From positions 6,572,001 through 6,636,000 of the forward strand of contig NZ_CP118270.1 of assembly GCF_028771845.1 (NCBI RefSeq): DNA of 64,000 nt. The letters run 5' to 3'. The notes under the pieces were generated by a model. That model was not told where the DNA came from and made no database searches. It saw only the letters and a program-made list of their open reading frames with translations. The stretch comes from Paenibacillus marchantiae. Its GTDB lineage: Bacteria; Bacillota; Bacilli; Paenibacillales; Paenibacillaceae. The translations under genes and the position numbers were made by a program. This document shows, in pieces, positions 42,565-51,561 of this stretch (position 1 is the stretch's first letter; each line of letters opens with the position of its first letter).

Positions 42565-44901
42565 TTATCGCTGCTGCTCCCGGTATTTTCCGGGGGTAGT
42601 TCCCGTAATTTTACGAAATGTACGGATAAAAGCAGTAGGGTTGGTGTAATTGAGTTTCTCGGCAATCTCCGATATTTTCAGGTTGGTCGTCTGCAGCCAG
42701 GTTTTGGCTTTTTCCATCCGGTATTCGGCAAGGTATTCCGTAAAGTTCACACCAGCCTCCTTCTTGAACACACGGCTCAGATAGACTGGATGAAAATTCA
42801 GTTCTTCTGCGCAAGCTTCCAGCGACAATTCGCGATCATATCGCTCCTCGATCAGCCGAATCATGCGCCGGGCAATATTCAGATATTGAGATTCTTCCTG
42901 TTCACGCCAGAATCGAATGACAGGGTGAAATAAACATTTGCGGAACCAGTTCGTCATTTCATCCAATGTGGATAACTTGAGTAGTCGAGCCATAGAGGCC
43001 TTTTCGCCCAACACTTCCGCAACATTCCCACCCTGCTCCTGTACAAGCTGATACACACGGGACAACAGTTGAACCATGATAACGGGGTATTCGCTGAAGT
43101 GCAGCTTCTTGTCTGCAAGCAGACCGAGGTATTGCTTAAAGTACGCATCGGTTTTCTCCTCGTCCCCTTGCTTGAGTGCAGAAGCCAACTGGTCTTCAAT
43201 CATCCTGAGCTGTGTATATAACGCTGCCTCCGTCTGACCTCGCGGCTGAATATCCTCGTAATGCAAAATAATACGGCTGCCCAGACTTACCCTGCCTTGC
43301 AGAGCCTCACGACTCTCCTGGTAAGCCCGTGGCGAATCACCTATTGCAGAATAGAAACGACTAATACCGATACTTACAGGCAGATTCAGATAGGTCACAA
43401 CCCGCTCACGGATCAATTCCGCTTGAGTGTGCATCCACTCTTTTAGCTGTACTTCATCATCCAACACGGATGCCAATACCGTAACCTGGGCGTCATCAAT
43501 CATGACAGGTGCAAAACGAATATCAGAGGGCAGCAGCTCACCGACCATATTGTTTAACGCAAACAGCAGCAGATCCCGGTCCTGCTCCTCATACCTTGTC
43601 CCTTCAAGGGTATCGATCTGAAGTGTAAGTAGCCCAAGTCTGGACCATGAGGTTGGAAAATCGTATAACTGACCCTGATATCTGAAGTCATCTTCCGATA
43701 TTTTGCCTGTAAGCAGTTTTGTCATAAAAAATTCCTGCAAATGAACATGCTGGCCCTTCATCTGCTCACGCATCGTCTTTTCCGAGCTGAACAAGGTCGA
43801 TAATCGCTCTTCGATGTATATAAATTCATCCTGACGGCGTCCCGACGGAGCCAATGGAGAATCCAGTCCTTTTGTAAACTGCAGAAGTCTGGAAATGGGA
43901 GAATACATCTTGCGACTGCCGTAGATGGCTACTAATCCCGTCAAACATAACATGACTAATGTAGCCACTCCCGTAACCAATGCAATTTTCTGCGATTGGG
44001 CGGTTATCTGACTCAGCGATACAACGGATACATACAACCAACCATTGAGTGGGGATTGCCTGTAGCTAACTGCCACCTGACTTCCCTCGACCTCTGCACT
44101 GAAGAAACCCTCCGACTGTCCTGTCGTTTGTACCTTTTCATGGATTTCCTGATTTAGCGTGTCGTATTTCCCGTCTTGTTCTGTATCGTTGAGAAAATAT
44201 TTTTGCTCCCGATCAAGGACGTACATATCCCCTGAATTCGGATTTCGACTTAGAAATGTACTTAGCTCTGTATCGGCTATGTCTATAACCAGAAATCCCT
44301 TGGGTTTCACATTCGTTGGTATCATCGGAATCTTGAATACCATGCTTACCACGTTGTCGGATGAAATAAGAGTAGGTGCGTGTTCTGGCGTTGCTTCACC
44401 AACTCCCGCCGATACCGGCACACTTTCTTTGGTTGAACTCACATTTTGCGTTACCCAGAACAGGCTGTTTGTATATTTCAAATAAGAGCCTATCCGGTCC
44501 CGAATACTGAAATCATCCAATTTTCCAAAGGAACGCATCGAAACGACCCAGTCTTCATCCAGATTCACGAGATAGGCCTGATCGATATTAGTAACCGATT
44601 GCAGATTATTAAATCCGGAAGTCAGATCACGAATTTCCTGAAATTCGCTGCTGTCCAGCGGTTTTTTCATCGCTTGTAATACCAGTGGAGAATTCACATA
44701 TTGGATGGACGATAATTGCAGGCTGCGCAATACTTGCTCTACCCGCATTTGGGTCTGATGCAGAATCTGCAAATTACTCTCCCGGACCTTCTGTTCAATG
44801 TCACGTGAAGCAATCGAATAGGAGACTGAACCAATAACAATGACCGGAAGGGCTCCGAGAATCATGGTAAAACAGAGCAAACGCAGCAGGTATTTAGGCA
44901 A
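42565..44901 (-). CDS. AraC family regulator with N-terminal membrane sensor
   Basis: About 778 residues: a membrane helix (about 8-28), a large extracellular Cache/dCache-like segment (about 30-290), a second membrane helix (about 298-318), a cytoplasmic linker, and a C-terminal AraC HTH pair (SLEACAEELNFHPVYLSRVFKKEAGVNFTEYLAEYRMEKA and ISEIAEKLNYTNPTAFIRTFRKITG). This architecture senses an external sugar and activates the adjacent ABC operon. The frame's ATG at 44910 touches GGAGG; TTG at 44901 has nine-base spacing and is preferred. A cre-like box lies over its promoter. Confidence 0.88.
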   Translation of the reverse strand: MPKYLLRLLCFTMILGALPVIVIGSVSYSIASRDIEQKVRESNLQILHQTQMRVEQVLRSLQLSSIQYVNSPLVLQAMKKPLDSSEFQEIRDLTSGFNNLQSVTNIDQAYLVNLDEDWVVSMRSFGKLDDFSIRDRIGSYLKYTNSLFWVTQNVSSTKESVPVSAGVGEATPEHAPTLISSDNVVSMVFKIPMIPTNVKPKGFLVIDIADTELSTFLSRNPNSGDMYVLDREQKYFLNDTEQDGKYDTLNQEIHEKVQTTGQSEGFFSAEVEGSQVAVSYRQSPLNGWLYVSVVSLSQITAQSQKIALVTGVATLVMLCLTGLVAIYGSRKMYSPISRLLQFTKGLDSPLAPSGRRQDEFIYIEERLSTLFSSEKTMREQMKGQHVHLQEFFMTKLLTGKISEDDFRYQGQLYDFPTSWSRLGLLTLQIDTLEGTRYEEQDRDLLLFALNNMVGELLPSDIRFAPVMIDDAQVTVLASVLDDEVQLKEWMHTQAELIRERVVTYLNLPVSIGISRFYSAIGDSPRAYQESREALQGRVSLGSRIILHYEDIQPRGQTEAALYTQLRMIEDQLASALKQGDEEKTDAYFKQYLGLLADKKLHFSEYPVIMVQLLSRVYQLVQEQGGNVAEVLGEKASMARLLKLSTLDEMTNWFRKCLFHPVIRFWREQEESQYLNIARRMIRLIEERYDRELSLEACAEELNFHPVYLSRVFKKEAGVNFTEYLAEYRMEKAKTWLQTTNLKISEIAEKLNYTNPTAFIRTFRKITGTTPGKYREQQR

Positions 44902-44986
44902 AAAGAGCATCCTCCTTTGTGCATTTTGCGTTATTTGATCGAGAACGATTTCGGAATCACTACCCGATCTAATGCAAAACGTATGT

Positions 44987-45002
44987 ATAATATCGCTTTC
45001 AT
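44987..45002. promoter_or_regulatory. cre-like box at the promoter of the sensor regulator
   Basis: ATGAAAGCGATATTAT on the minus strand matches 15 of 16 positions of the cre consensus and overlaps a TATTAT-type -10 sequence, about 85 bases before the TTG start. Confidence 0.55.
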
Positions 45003-45068
45003 TGGATTAATTTACTATTGTTATTTTAAAACCCATTGTTATTCAAGTCCACTATTTATTATCGAAGG

Positions 45069-45098
45069 TTGACTTCAAGGCAATTTCCAGTTTATATT
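45069..45098 (+). promoter_or_regulatory. Vegetative promoter for the MutS2-like gene leader
   Basis: TTGACT (45069-45074) and TATATT (45093-45098) separated by 18 bases. The transcript would start near 45105, giving about a 370-base leader. Confidence 0.6.
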
Positions 45099-45130
45099 GG
45101 TTGCATTCCTCAATCAAAGGAGAGATTTTG

Positions 45131-45154
45131 ATGTCGGTGAGCGTTCTTAACTAA
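45131..45154 (+). CDS. Seven-codon leader peptide MSVSVLN
   Basis: An ATG six bases after a strong AAAGGAGAG site opens a frame Met-Ser-Val-Ser-Val-Leu-Asn-stop. Such a strong site in front of so short a frame is not expected by chance. The last four codons form the 5' arm of the 12-bp helix described for the attenuator, so ribosome position on this frame would control RNA folding. It resembles leader peptides of antibiotic-inducible genes in plan; the sequence itself is not one I recognise. Confidence 0.65.
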   Translation: MSVSVLN

Positions 45155-45330
45155 CTAGTTTCATATTCAGGAGTTTGGCCTTCGATTCACTTGTGCCTTG
45201 TGGCATACGTGTATTTCATGATGCGCCATTACCCTGTACTTAGTTAAGAACAGCGGATATCATAAATCGCCTCCGGGATTGTACGTGTCCGGGTCTATTT
45301 CCGCGCTGTGTTCAGCGTGGATTTTTTTGT
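45143..45330 (+). promoter_or_regulatory. Transcription attenuator controlling the MutS2-like gene
   Basis: Arm 1 GTTCTTAACTAA (45143-45154, inside the leader frame) is perfectly complementary to arm 2 TTAGTTAAGAAC (45240-45251). A terminator TCCGCGCTG / CAGCGTGGA + T7 lies at 45300-45328. Arm 2 with its flank, GAACAGCGGA (45248-45257), can instead pair, with bulges, to TCCGCGCTGTGTTC (45300-45313), which would destroy the terminator stem. A stalled ribosome on the leader frame would free arm 2 and allow read-through. The base pairing is seen; the mechanism is inference. Confidence 0.65.
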
Positions 45331-45367
45331 ATAGACCTATAACGGGCCCTACTTTCCCGTACGTTAA

Positions 45368-45405
45368 GGGCGGAGAATGACGTTTGTTCATTCTCCGCCC
45401 TTTTT
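45368..45405 (+). terminator. Second terminator in the MutS2-like leader
   Basis: GGGCGGAGAATGA pairs perfectly with TCATTCTCCGCCC, followed by T5. It lies 70 bases before the coding start, so most transcripts should stop here unless it is bypassed. Confidence 0.85.
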
Positions 45406-45473
45406 GCGTTTTCCGGGAATATGTCCCATCGCTTTAACCGAAATTCCATTTTATATCCAAGGAGAGATCAAGC

Positions 45474-47483
45474 ATGAATGAAAAAACGTTAACCAGTCTG
45501 GGTTATCCCCAAATTCAAAAAAACGTTGCAGCCTGTGCCCTATCCTATTTGGGCAAACGTTACGCAAGAGACATGAAGCCAATGGTCGACGCTTCTCTGA
45601 TTCAAATGCGGCTAGATGAGACCGCTGAAGCGGCTGCTTTGATTCGTTACGGTGCCAGTGTGCCCATTCCTTCACTGGATGGCATGGAGACCATCATGGA
45701 TCTGCTCGGCACCGGTTATTTATTTACGGAACGTGATTTCAGCAATCTCGCCCAATTTCTGCGCAGCTGCGCACAGCTTATGAAATACATGGAGGGCAAA
45801 TCCGAAGTGGCCCCCACAGTTAGTCGCTACGCTTCATCCATGATATGGATGGAATCCCTGCTCAGCGAGATTGAACGCTGTATCCATAGTGGACGCATTC
45901 AGGATCAGGCGAGCAAGGAGCTGATACGTATTCGTAAAAAAATGACGGTGAATGAGGAACGCATGAAGCGCAAGCTGGATTCTCTAATAAGCAAACACCG
46001 CTCCATCATGCAGGAAAATGTGATTAGTCAGCGTGGTGGAAGAACCGTGCTGCCCATTAAGAAAGAATTCCGCAAACACGTTAAAGGCAGTGTGCTGGAT
46101 GAATCAGGAAGTGGCCAAACCGTATATATTGAACCTGCTGAATTAGTAGGTCTGCAAATGGAGCTGTCTTCACTGCAAGCCGAGGAATCACGGGAGGAGA
46201 TGAAAATTCTCGGTGACTTAACCTCCCTGGCAGAGTCTTATAATCGTGAAATTTCGTTAAATACGGAAACGGTAGGGATTCTGGATTTCCTATTTGCCAA
46301 AGCGAAATATGCGGCCACCATGGATGGACGAACTGTACGCGTCAATGCCATTGGACGTGTTCGGCTTCATCATGCCCGCCATCCGTTTATGGGTGCATCC
46401 ATGGTTCCGCTTGATTTTGCAATTGGTCAAACTTATTCCTCGCTAATCATTACCGGGCCGAATACGGGTGGCAAAACGGTTGCACTCAAAACATTGGGTC
46501 TGCTCACATTGATGATGCAATCTGGTCTGCTTGTGCCTGTCGCTGAAGATGGCGAGATGGCCGTGTATCATGAAATTGCTGTTGATATCGGCGATGGACA
46601 GAGCCTGGAGCAAGCACTCAGTACCTTTTCTGCACATATTCGCAACATGATTGGCATCCTGGAGCAAGCCGATTCATCGACACTTGTGCTTATTGACGAG
46701 ATGGCCTCCGGTACCGATCCCGGTGAGGGAGTGGGACTCTCGATCGCCATGCTGGAGGAGCTGCACAGCCGTGGAGCTACCGTTATCGCTACAACCCATT
46801 TTGGGGAAATCAAACATTTTGCAGCATCCACGCCTGGATTTGAGAATGCAAGAATGGAATTTGATACGGTCTCTCTTCAACCTCTTTATCGATTGCGGAT
46901 CGGAGAAGCCGGGGACAGCTATGCCTATTTCATTGCACTGAAATTGGGTATGCCACAGCGTATTATTGAGCGCTCCAAGCTCATTTCAGATCAGGGTGTC
47001 TCGCAAAGTGTCTCTTCCACCTCCTCTCCATCCGTGCCTAACGTAAGTTCAACGTCATCGCAAATAAACAGCACGGTTGAACAAGAACAATTGAATGAAG
47101 CAAGGAACACGATAAAACCTACCAGCCCGTCCGTACAGACTGGAACTAGAAAGCAATCTGCTGATCGGCCTGAAACATTAGAACCCGCGCCCCCTGCCAA
47201 AGCATTCCGAAAAGGGGATCGCGTCTATGCAGCTTATCTGAACCAGTCAGGCATCGTATGTGATGTGGAGGACAGTCGCGGAAATATCGGAGTCATGCTG
47301 CGTGGACGTAAAGTCAAAATTCATAAGAAACGTCTAACTCTGCACATCTCCGCAGATGAACTATATCCGGGTGACTATGACCTCGACATTGTGCTGGAGT
47401 CCAAAGAGAACCGAAAGAAACGCAAACTGATTAGTCGCAAGCATGTGGAAGGACTGAAAATTGAATTGCCCCCTGAAGAATAA
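45474..47483 (+). CDS. MutS2-like ATPase lacking the Smr domain, with KOW-type domain
   Basis: 669 residues. A MutS core with lever/clamp helices (about 1-280), Walker A GPNTGGKT (328-335), Walker B LVLIDEM (404-410), STFSAHIR and TTHFGEIK signatures as in MutS2. A Ser/Thr/Gln-rich linker (about 507-572) replaces the long coiled region, followed by a KOW-like domain (FRKGDRVYAAYLNQSGIV ... GRKVKIHKKRL, 578-621). The C-terminal Smr nuclease of standard MutS2 (usually ~785 residues) is absent. MutS2 of Bacillus splits collided ribosomes; a ribosome-related role here is inferred from that and from the attenuated leader. AAGGAGAG precedes the ATG. Confidence 0.85.
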   Translation: MNEKTLTSLGYPQIQKNVAACALSYLGKRYARDMKPMVDASLIQMRLDETAEAAALIRYGASVPIPSLDGMETIMDLLGTGYLFTERDFSNLAQFLRSCAQLMKYMEGKSEVAPTVSRYASSMIWMESLLSEIERCIHSGRIQDQASKELIRIRKKMTVNEERMKRKLDSLISKHRSIMQENVISQRGGRTVLPIKKEFRKHVKGSVLDESGSGQTVYIEPAELVGLQMELSSLQAEESREEMKILGDLTSLAESYNREISLNTETVGILDFLFAKAKYAATMDGRTVRVNAIGRVRLHHARHPFMGASMVPLDFAIGQTYSSLIITGPNTGGKTVALKTLGLLTLMMQSGLLVPVAEDGEMAVYHEIAVDIGDGQSLEQALSTFSAHIRNMIGILEQADSSTLVLIDEMASGTDPGEGVGLSIAMLEELHSRGATVIATTHFGEIKHFAASTPGFENARMEFDTVSLQPLYRLRIGEAGDSYAYFIALKLGMPQRIIERSKLISDQGVSQSVSSTSSPSVPNVSSTSSQINSTVEQEQLNEARNTIKPTSPSVQTGTRKQSADRPETLEPAPPAKAFRKGDRVYAAYLNQSGIVCDVEDSRGNIGVMLRGRKVKIHKKRLTLHISADELYPGDYDLDIVLESKENRKKRKLISRKHVEGLKIELPPEE

Positions 47484-47575
47484 CCACAGGATTGATATAA
47501 TGGGTTGAGTTGCTATACTTTAATAAACCTATCGATCGTTCGTGGTTAGAAATTTATCGGGGAAGGAAGACTCGT

Positions 47576-47824
47576 ATGTCTGTTGAGCAGGATACAAAGA
47601 AAGTCACTCCAGAAGTTCTTGTATGTCCTTTATGCGGTGAGGCCAATGGCTGCTCCTATGCGGCTGGTCGTCCTCATTCAGAATGCTGGTGTAACCGGGC
47701 TGTGTTCCCAGAAGGGGTATTTGACCCCATTCCGGCAGACCAGCGCAGGAAGTCCTGCATCTGCGAGGCATGTCTGGATACGTATAAAAAGAAGACAGAG
47801 CAAAATAAAGAGCCCCACAGTTAA
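47576..47824 (+). CDS. Cysteine-rich CWC protein
   Basis: About 82 residues with CPLCGEANGCSYA ... ECWCNRAVFPEGVFDPIPADQRRKSCICEACL, the pattern of the cysteine-rich CWC family, likely a small zinc-binding protein of unknown role. ATG at 47576 follows AAGGAAG; the longer frame has no site. It follows the MutS2-like gene by about 90 bases in the same direction and may be cotranscribed. Its stop codon lies inside the terminator hairpin that follows. Confidence 0.8.
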   Translation: MSVEQDTKKVTPEVLVCPLCGEANGCSYAAGRPHSECWCNRAVFPEGVFDPIPADQRRKSCICEACLDTYKKKTEQNKEPHS

Positions 47825-47842
47825 CCCTGTGAGGCTCTTCTT
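47808..47842. terminator. Bidirectional terminator overlapping the CWC gene stop
   Basis: AAGAGCC-CACAG pairs with CTGTG-GGCTCTT. Serves the CWC gene and the convergent mtl operon. Confidence 0.8.
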
Positions 47843-47876
47843 CAATCAATATTATTTTGTATTGAAATACAGAACG

Positions 47877-49028
47877 TTACTTCTGCATTTGTTGATAATG
47901 CGCTACAGCCTGCTTCAGTACAGGATGACTCTCATCCATGGACGTATACTGGCTGAGTGCTGCTTCAATCCCTTTTTGCTGGATCGTAGTCTGGAGTTCC
48001 ACCGCTTCCGGGTCTTCGGATACGTCAAACTTGCAGGCAGCGGCCATACCCATCGCCAAAAGTGTTGTCTCCGTTCCATACTCGTAAGCCTGGAGAGCTG
48101 GGCGAACCAGACGGTCATTCGGGGACAGTTTCCGCAGTGGAGAACGTCCTACACGAGTTACCTCATCCGTTAGATGCGGGTTAACGAACCGTTCCAATAT
48201 TTTGGCAATGTACAACTGATGATCGTCGGCATTGAATCCAAAACGCTTCACCAAAACGGCTCCGGTTTCCTGCAAGGCACCATATACGATGGATTTGACT
48301 TTTTCATCGGCAATAGCCTTCTGAATTGTATCAAACCCGTTCACATATCCAATATAAGCGGCAATACAGTGTCCCGTATTTACGGTAAACAGCTTCCGTT
48401 CGATATAAGGCTCCAGATCATCCACATACATTACGCCCTCAACCGGTTTGAACGCAGGAGCCATTTGTGAACGGTCAACAACCCATTCATAGAAAGGCTC
48501 TACCTGTACATGCAACGGATCTTCATGATGCTGAATCGGCACAATCCGATCTACGGCAGAGTCCGGGAAATACACGTACTGATCCGCAAGCAGGCGAGTC
48601 CGCTCATCAAGCAGGCCATATACATGTTCTTTCAGCTGAGTGCTGGCTCCAATTGCATTTTCACAGGCAATAATGTGAAGGGGTTGGAAGACATCGCCCG
48701 TTCCCAGTCTGGACGTAAGTCCTTTGGCAATACCGGGAGCAATATGTTTCAGAATGTTCACGCCCACTGCAGTTGTGATCAGTTCAGCTTCTGCAACATT
48801 CTGAGCAACGGTATCCAGATTGGTTCCATCGATTGCACTCACACCGGTAACTGTCTCCAGGTCTTTGGCCTCGTTAGCCAGTTCAACCGTATACTCTCCA
48901 CGCTGCTCTAGAGCCTTAACCAGCTCCTGGTTAACGTCGGAGAAAACAACATTGTAGCCTGCACGGGACAGAATCAAACCGATAAAGCCACGTCCAATAT
49001 TACCTGCTCCAAAGTGAAGGGCCTTCAT
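47877..49028 (-). CDS. mtlD: Mannitol-1-phosphate 5-dehydrogenase
   Basis: 383 residues. The N-terminal NAD-binding motif MKALHFGAGNIGRGFIG and the C-terminal domain with NTGHCIAAYIGYVNGFDTIQKA (substrate and catalytic lysine region of the long-chain polyol dehydrogenases) identify MtlD. It converts mannitol-1-phosphate to fructose-6-phosphate with NAD+. It is the last gene of mtlA-R-F-D, its ATG overlapping the mtlF stop by four bases. Confidence 0.97.
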   Translation of the reverse strand: MKALHFGAGNIGRGFIGLILSRAGYNVVFSDVNQELVKALEQRGEYTVELANEAKDLETVTGVSAIDGTNLDTVAQNVAEAELITTAVGVNILKHIAPGIAKGLTSRLGTGDVFQPLHIIACENAIGASTQLKEHVYGLLDERTRLLADQYVYFPDSAVDRIVPIQHHEDPLHVQVEPFYEWVVDRSQMAPAFKPVEGVMYVDDLEPYIERKLFTVNTGHCIAAYIGYVNGFDTIQKAIADEKVKSIVYGALQETGAVLVKRFGFNADDHQLYIAKILERFVNPHLTDEVTRVGRSPLRKLSPNDRLVRPALQAYEYGTETTLLAMGMAAACKFDVSEDPEAVELQTTIQQKGIEAALSQYTSMDESHPVLKQAVAHYQQMQK

Positions 49029-49459
49029 AGTTCCATTTCACTTTCCAAAATAGTGATGACTTCTTCAGCGGTTTGAGCATGACGCAAAGCTTCCATGTTC
49101 TCTTCCTCGGCGCAGATGACTGCGATGCTGGTCAGGATCTCCATATGTTCTCCACCTTGAGCGGCGATACCAATTACCATATACGCTTTTTCTTCCCCAA
49201 AATCAACACCTTGCGGGAACTGAATGACGGAAATGCCTGTGGACAGGATGAATGATTTGGATTCCTTCGTGCCGTGTGGAATCGCAAGTCCGTTGCCGAC
49301 ATACGTGGAGACAATCTCTTCACGCTCCAGCATTTTGTCGATGTATTCAGCGGTGATATGTCCCGCGTCTTTCAAAATTTGACCTGCCATACGAATCGCT
49401 TCGTATTTGTCCTGAGCCGTTGCATTCATGATGACTTTATCTTTAGTTAACACACTCAT
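49025..49459 (-). CDS. mtlF: PTS mannitol-specific EIIA component
   Basis: 144 residues, the free EIIA of the mannitol/fructose family. The phosphorylated histidine lies in GNGLAIPHGTKES. It passes phosphate from HPr to the EIIB domain of MtlA. Overlaps mtlR upstream and mtlD downstream by four bases each, so translation is coupled through the operon. Confidence 0.97.
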   Translation of the reverse strand: MSVLTKDKVIMNATAQDKYEAIRMAGQILKDAGHITAEYIDKMLEREEIVSTYVGNGLAIPHGTKESKSFILSTGISVIQFPQGVDFGEEKAYMVIGIAAQGGEHMEILTSIAVICAEEENMEALRHAQTAEEVITILESEMEL

Positions 49460-51561
49460 GTTTGAATACCTCCAATTTCGGTTTTGCTGCGGTAAAATCC
49501 CGCAAGTTCTTGGGACAAGTAATGAATAAGATCATCCCGGTTGCCTTTTTCAAGTAATGCAATCATTTCTTCCTGCAACAATAGCGCACTGATCTCACTC
49601 AGTACCTCCAAACTTTCCTTCGATAACTGTCTGGGTCCAAGCATCAAGAGCACATGGCTGACACCTGCCGGGTCTTCCGGCGTGCGTAGAAGCGGCTCTG
49701 TCAATTGGAACAGCGTAATTGAAGGACTGTGAATGCCATCACTGCGTGTATGAAACAGAGCGAGGGAAGTTCCGGGAATCTTCTGACTTCCAACAGCTTC
49801 ACGCTCCTCCAGCAGCCTGGCAATCTCATCTGGATTATTCAATACACCGGATTGATGCAAAACGCTGCACATGGCGTAAGCTGTTTCTAAAAATCCGATC
49901 TCCTGATTATCCAGCGGGAACACCTGAAACTTGCCGATTATCTGTACGATTTCAATCAGGGTCGCTTCCAGTCCAACCGGATCGGAAATTCGTCCTGTTG
50001 TCCTTGAGTCTGCTTCAGGTGGGGGACTATGTTCCCGCTGAAGCGTCGTTGTCCTGATGAAATGTCTTAAACGTTCACTTTCTTCTGCCGTCAGCAGTGG
50101 GCTCACCTTGTAGTATTGATGTTTATCCATCGGCAGATCCACAGTAGAGAGAACCAAATCATATTCCGTCTTTGGGATACGCGCCGCTTCATACCAGGAC
50201 ACGCTGTCCACAATCCGAATTTCGGGAATTTCCTTGGACAGACGGCTCGATAACATCCGTGAAGATCCGATCCCACTCGTACAGACGACGACAGCCCTGA
50301 TTTCACGCTTCAGCACCCTCAGCCGTTCAATGGAAGCACCGAAGTGCATTACCAAAAATCCGATCTCCTCATCCGGAACATCCGTATTGGGCCAAGCCTC
50401 TCGCACGGCTTTCTTTACATCCTCAAACAGTGATTCATAATCCTTGCGGATCTGCTGAAGCAACGGATTACGGATAAGCTGCCGCCCATCCATACGTTCC
50501 AGCACCGGCTCCATATGGGCAATCAGACCTTCACGAAGCAGACGATCCTCATGGAACGAATAATGAGTTTTCTCCTGCATCCGATCTGTAAGGGAACGAA
50601 CCATGTCGAGTAAGACCAGATCGTCTATGGGCAGCAGACGCGAGGAATGAATCGATTGCTCGATTTCAACCAGCAGCCTGTGAAAATAAGCCTGCTCCTC
50701 GCCCACAAACTCCAGCCCAAGCTGGGCAGATAGAACGCCGCACAACCGTGAAGCCAAATATTCCGGCACCTTCCGCTCATCTTGCAGTGGATTTCCAACG
50801 TCATTTTTGTCCTGTTGTGTGCCCCGACCTATGCCAAAACCTTTGCGAATCCGCACAACCGCTACAGACAATTGGATCAGCAGCTTCATGTATTGACGTT
50901 CCGGGATATTTTCCAACCACTCAATATCCGGCTGCCATAATGCATTTTCGACCGTAAGTACATCCTCATGCCCTATCATTTCCAGAAGTTTGCTGTTTAC
51001 TTTGGAAACTCCCTGCTCCGCCTGTCTACCGAACAAATCGGATTCATCCAGATATTCAAGAGCGAGCGCGGAAATAGCCATGCGATGAGCCAGCTCGCTT
51101 CCATTGATCTTGACCCCATATCCACGCCTGCGAACCAGCTTCAATCCAGCCAGCTGAATGCGTGGTTCCAGATCGTCCAGATCATTGCTTGCCGTAGACA
51201 CGGTCACCTTCAGATCTGAGGCCAATGCAAGCAGCTTCACAGGCTCGGATTCATCCAGCAAAATACAAAGCATGAAGAGTTTACGCTCTTCGGGCGTAAA
51301 CTCCACATATTCGTTAAGCTCAAGTTGTTGACGCAATACGGCCAAATCATCGGAACCGGGATCAATTCGAACCCCGGTTCCCGATTTTTTTTCCAATCTC
51401 ATGCCAAGGGGCTCAAGCCATTGTTCAATCATCTGCAACTCTCGATGTACGGTACGAGTGCTTACTTTGACCGCAACAGCTATATCGCCAGCAGTTACCT
51501 CATGAGGATGCTCCAGCAGGAACTCCACGATCTCACGCTGTCTCCTTGTAATATTACTCAT
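49456..51561 (-). CDS. mtlR: Mannitol operon transcriptional activator MtlR (BglG/LevR-type PRD regulator)
   Basis: 701 residues: N-terminal HTH domains (RQREIVEFLLEHPHEVTAGDIAVAVKVSTRTVHREL and a second Mga-like HTH), two PRDs (about 190-410), an EIIB-like domain with its cysteine in VVVCTSGIGSSR, and a C-terminal EIIA-like domain (histidine in LALFHTRSDG). In the Bacillus/Geobacillus system MtlR activity depends on PRD2 phosphorylation by HPr and dephosphorylation of the EIIB-like domain by MtlA. Lies between mtlA and mtlF, with the start codon overlapping the mtlA stop (TGATG). Confidence 0.95.
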   Translation of the reverse strand: MSNITRRQREIVEFLLEHPHEVTAGDIAVAVKVSTRTVHRELQMIEQWLEPLGMRLEKKSGTGVRIDPGSDDLAVLRQQLELNEYVEFTPEERKLFMLCILLDESEPVKLLALASDLKVTVSTASNDLDDLEPRIQLAGLKLVRRRGYGVKINGSELAHRMAISALALEYLDESDLFGRQAEQGVSKVNSKLLEMIGHEDVLTVENALWQPDIEWLENIPERQYMKLLIQLSVAVVRIRKGFGIGRGTQQDKNDVGNPLQDERKVPEYLASRLCGVLSAQLGLEFVGEEQAYFHRLLVEIEQSIHSSRLLPIDDLVLLDMVRSLTDRMQEKTHYSFHEDRLLREGLIAHMEPVLERMDGRQLIRNPLLQQIRKDYESLFEDVKKAVREAWPNTDVPDEEIGFLVMHFGASIERLRVLKREIRAVVVCTSGIGSSRMLSSRLSKEIPEIRIVDSVSWYEAARIPKTEYDLVLSTVDLPMDKHQYYKVSPLLTAEESERLRHFIRTTTLQREHSPPPEADSRTTGRISDPVGLEATLIEIVQIIGKFQVFPLDNQEIGFLETAYAMCSVLHQSGVLNNPDEIARLLEEREAVGSQKIPGTSLALFHTRSDGIHSPSITLFQLTEPLLRTPEDPAGVSHVLLMLGPRQLSKESLEVLSEISALLLQEEMIALLEKGNRDDLIHYLSQELAGFYRSKTEIGGIQT

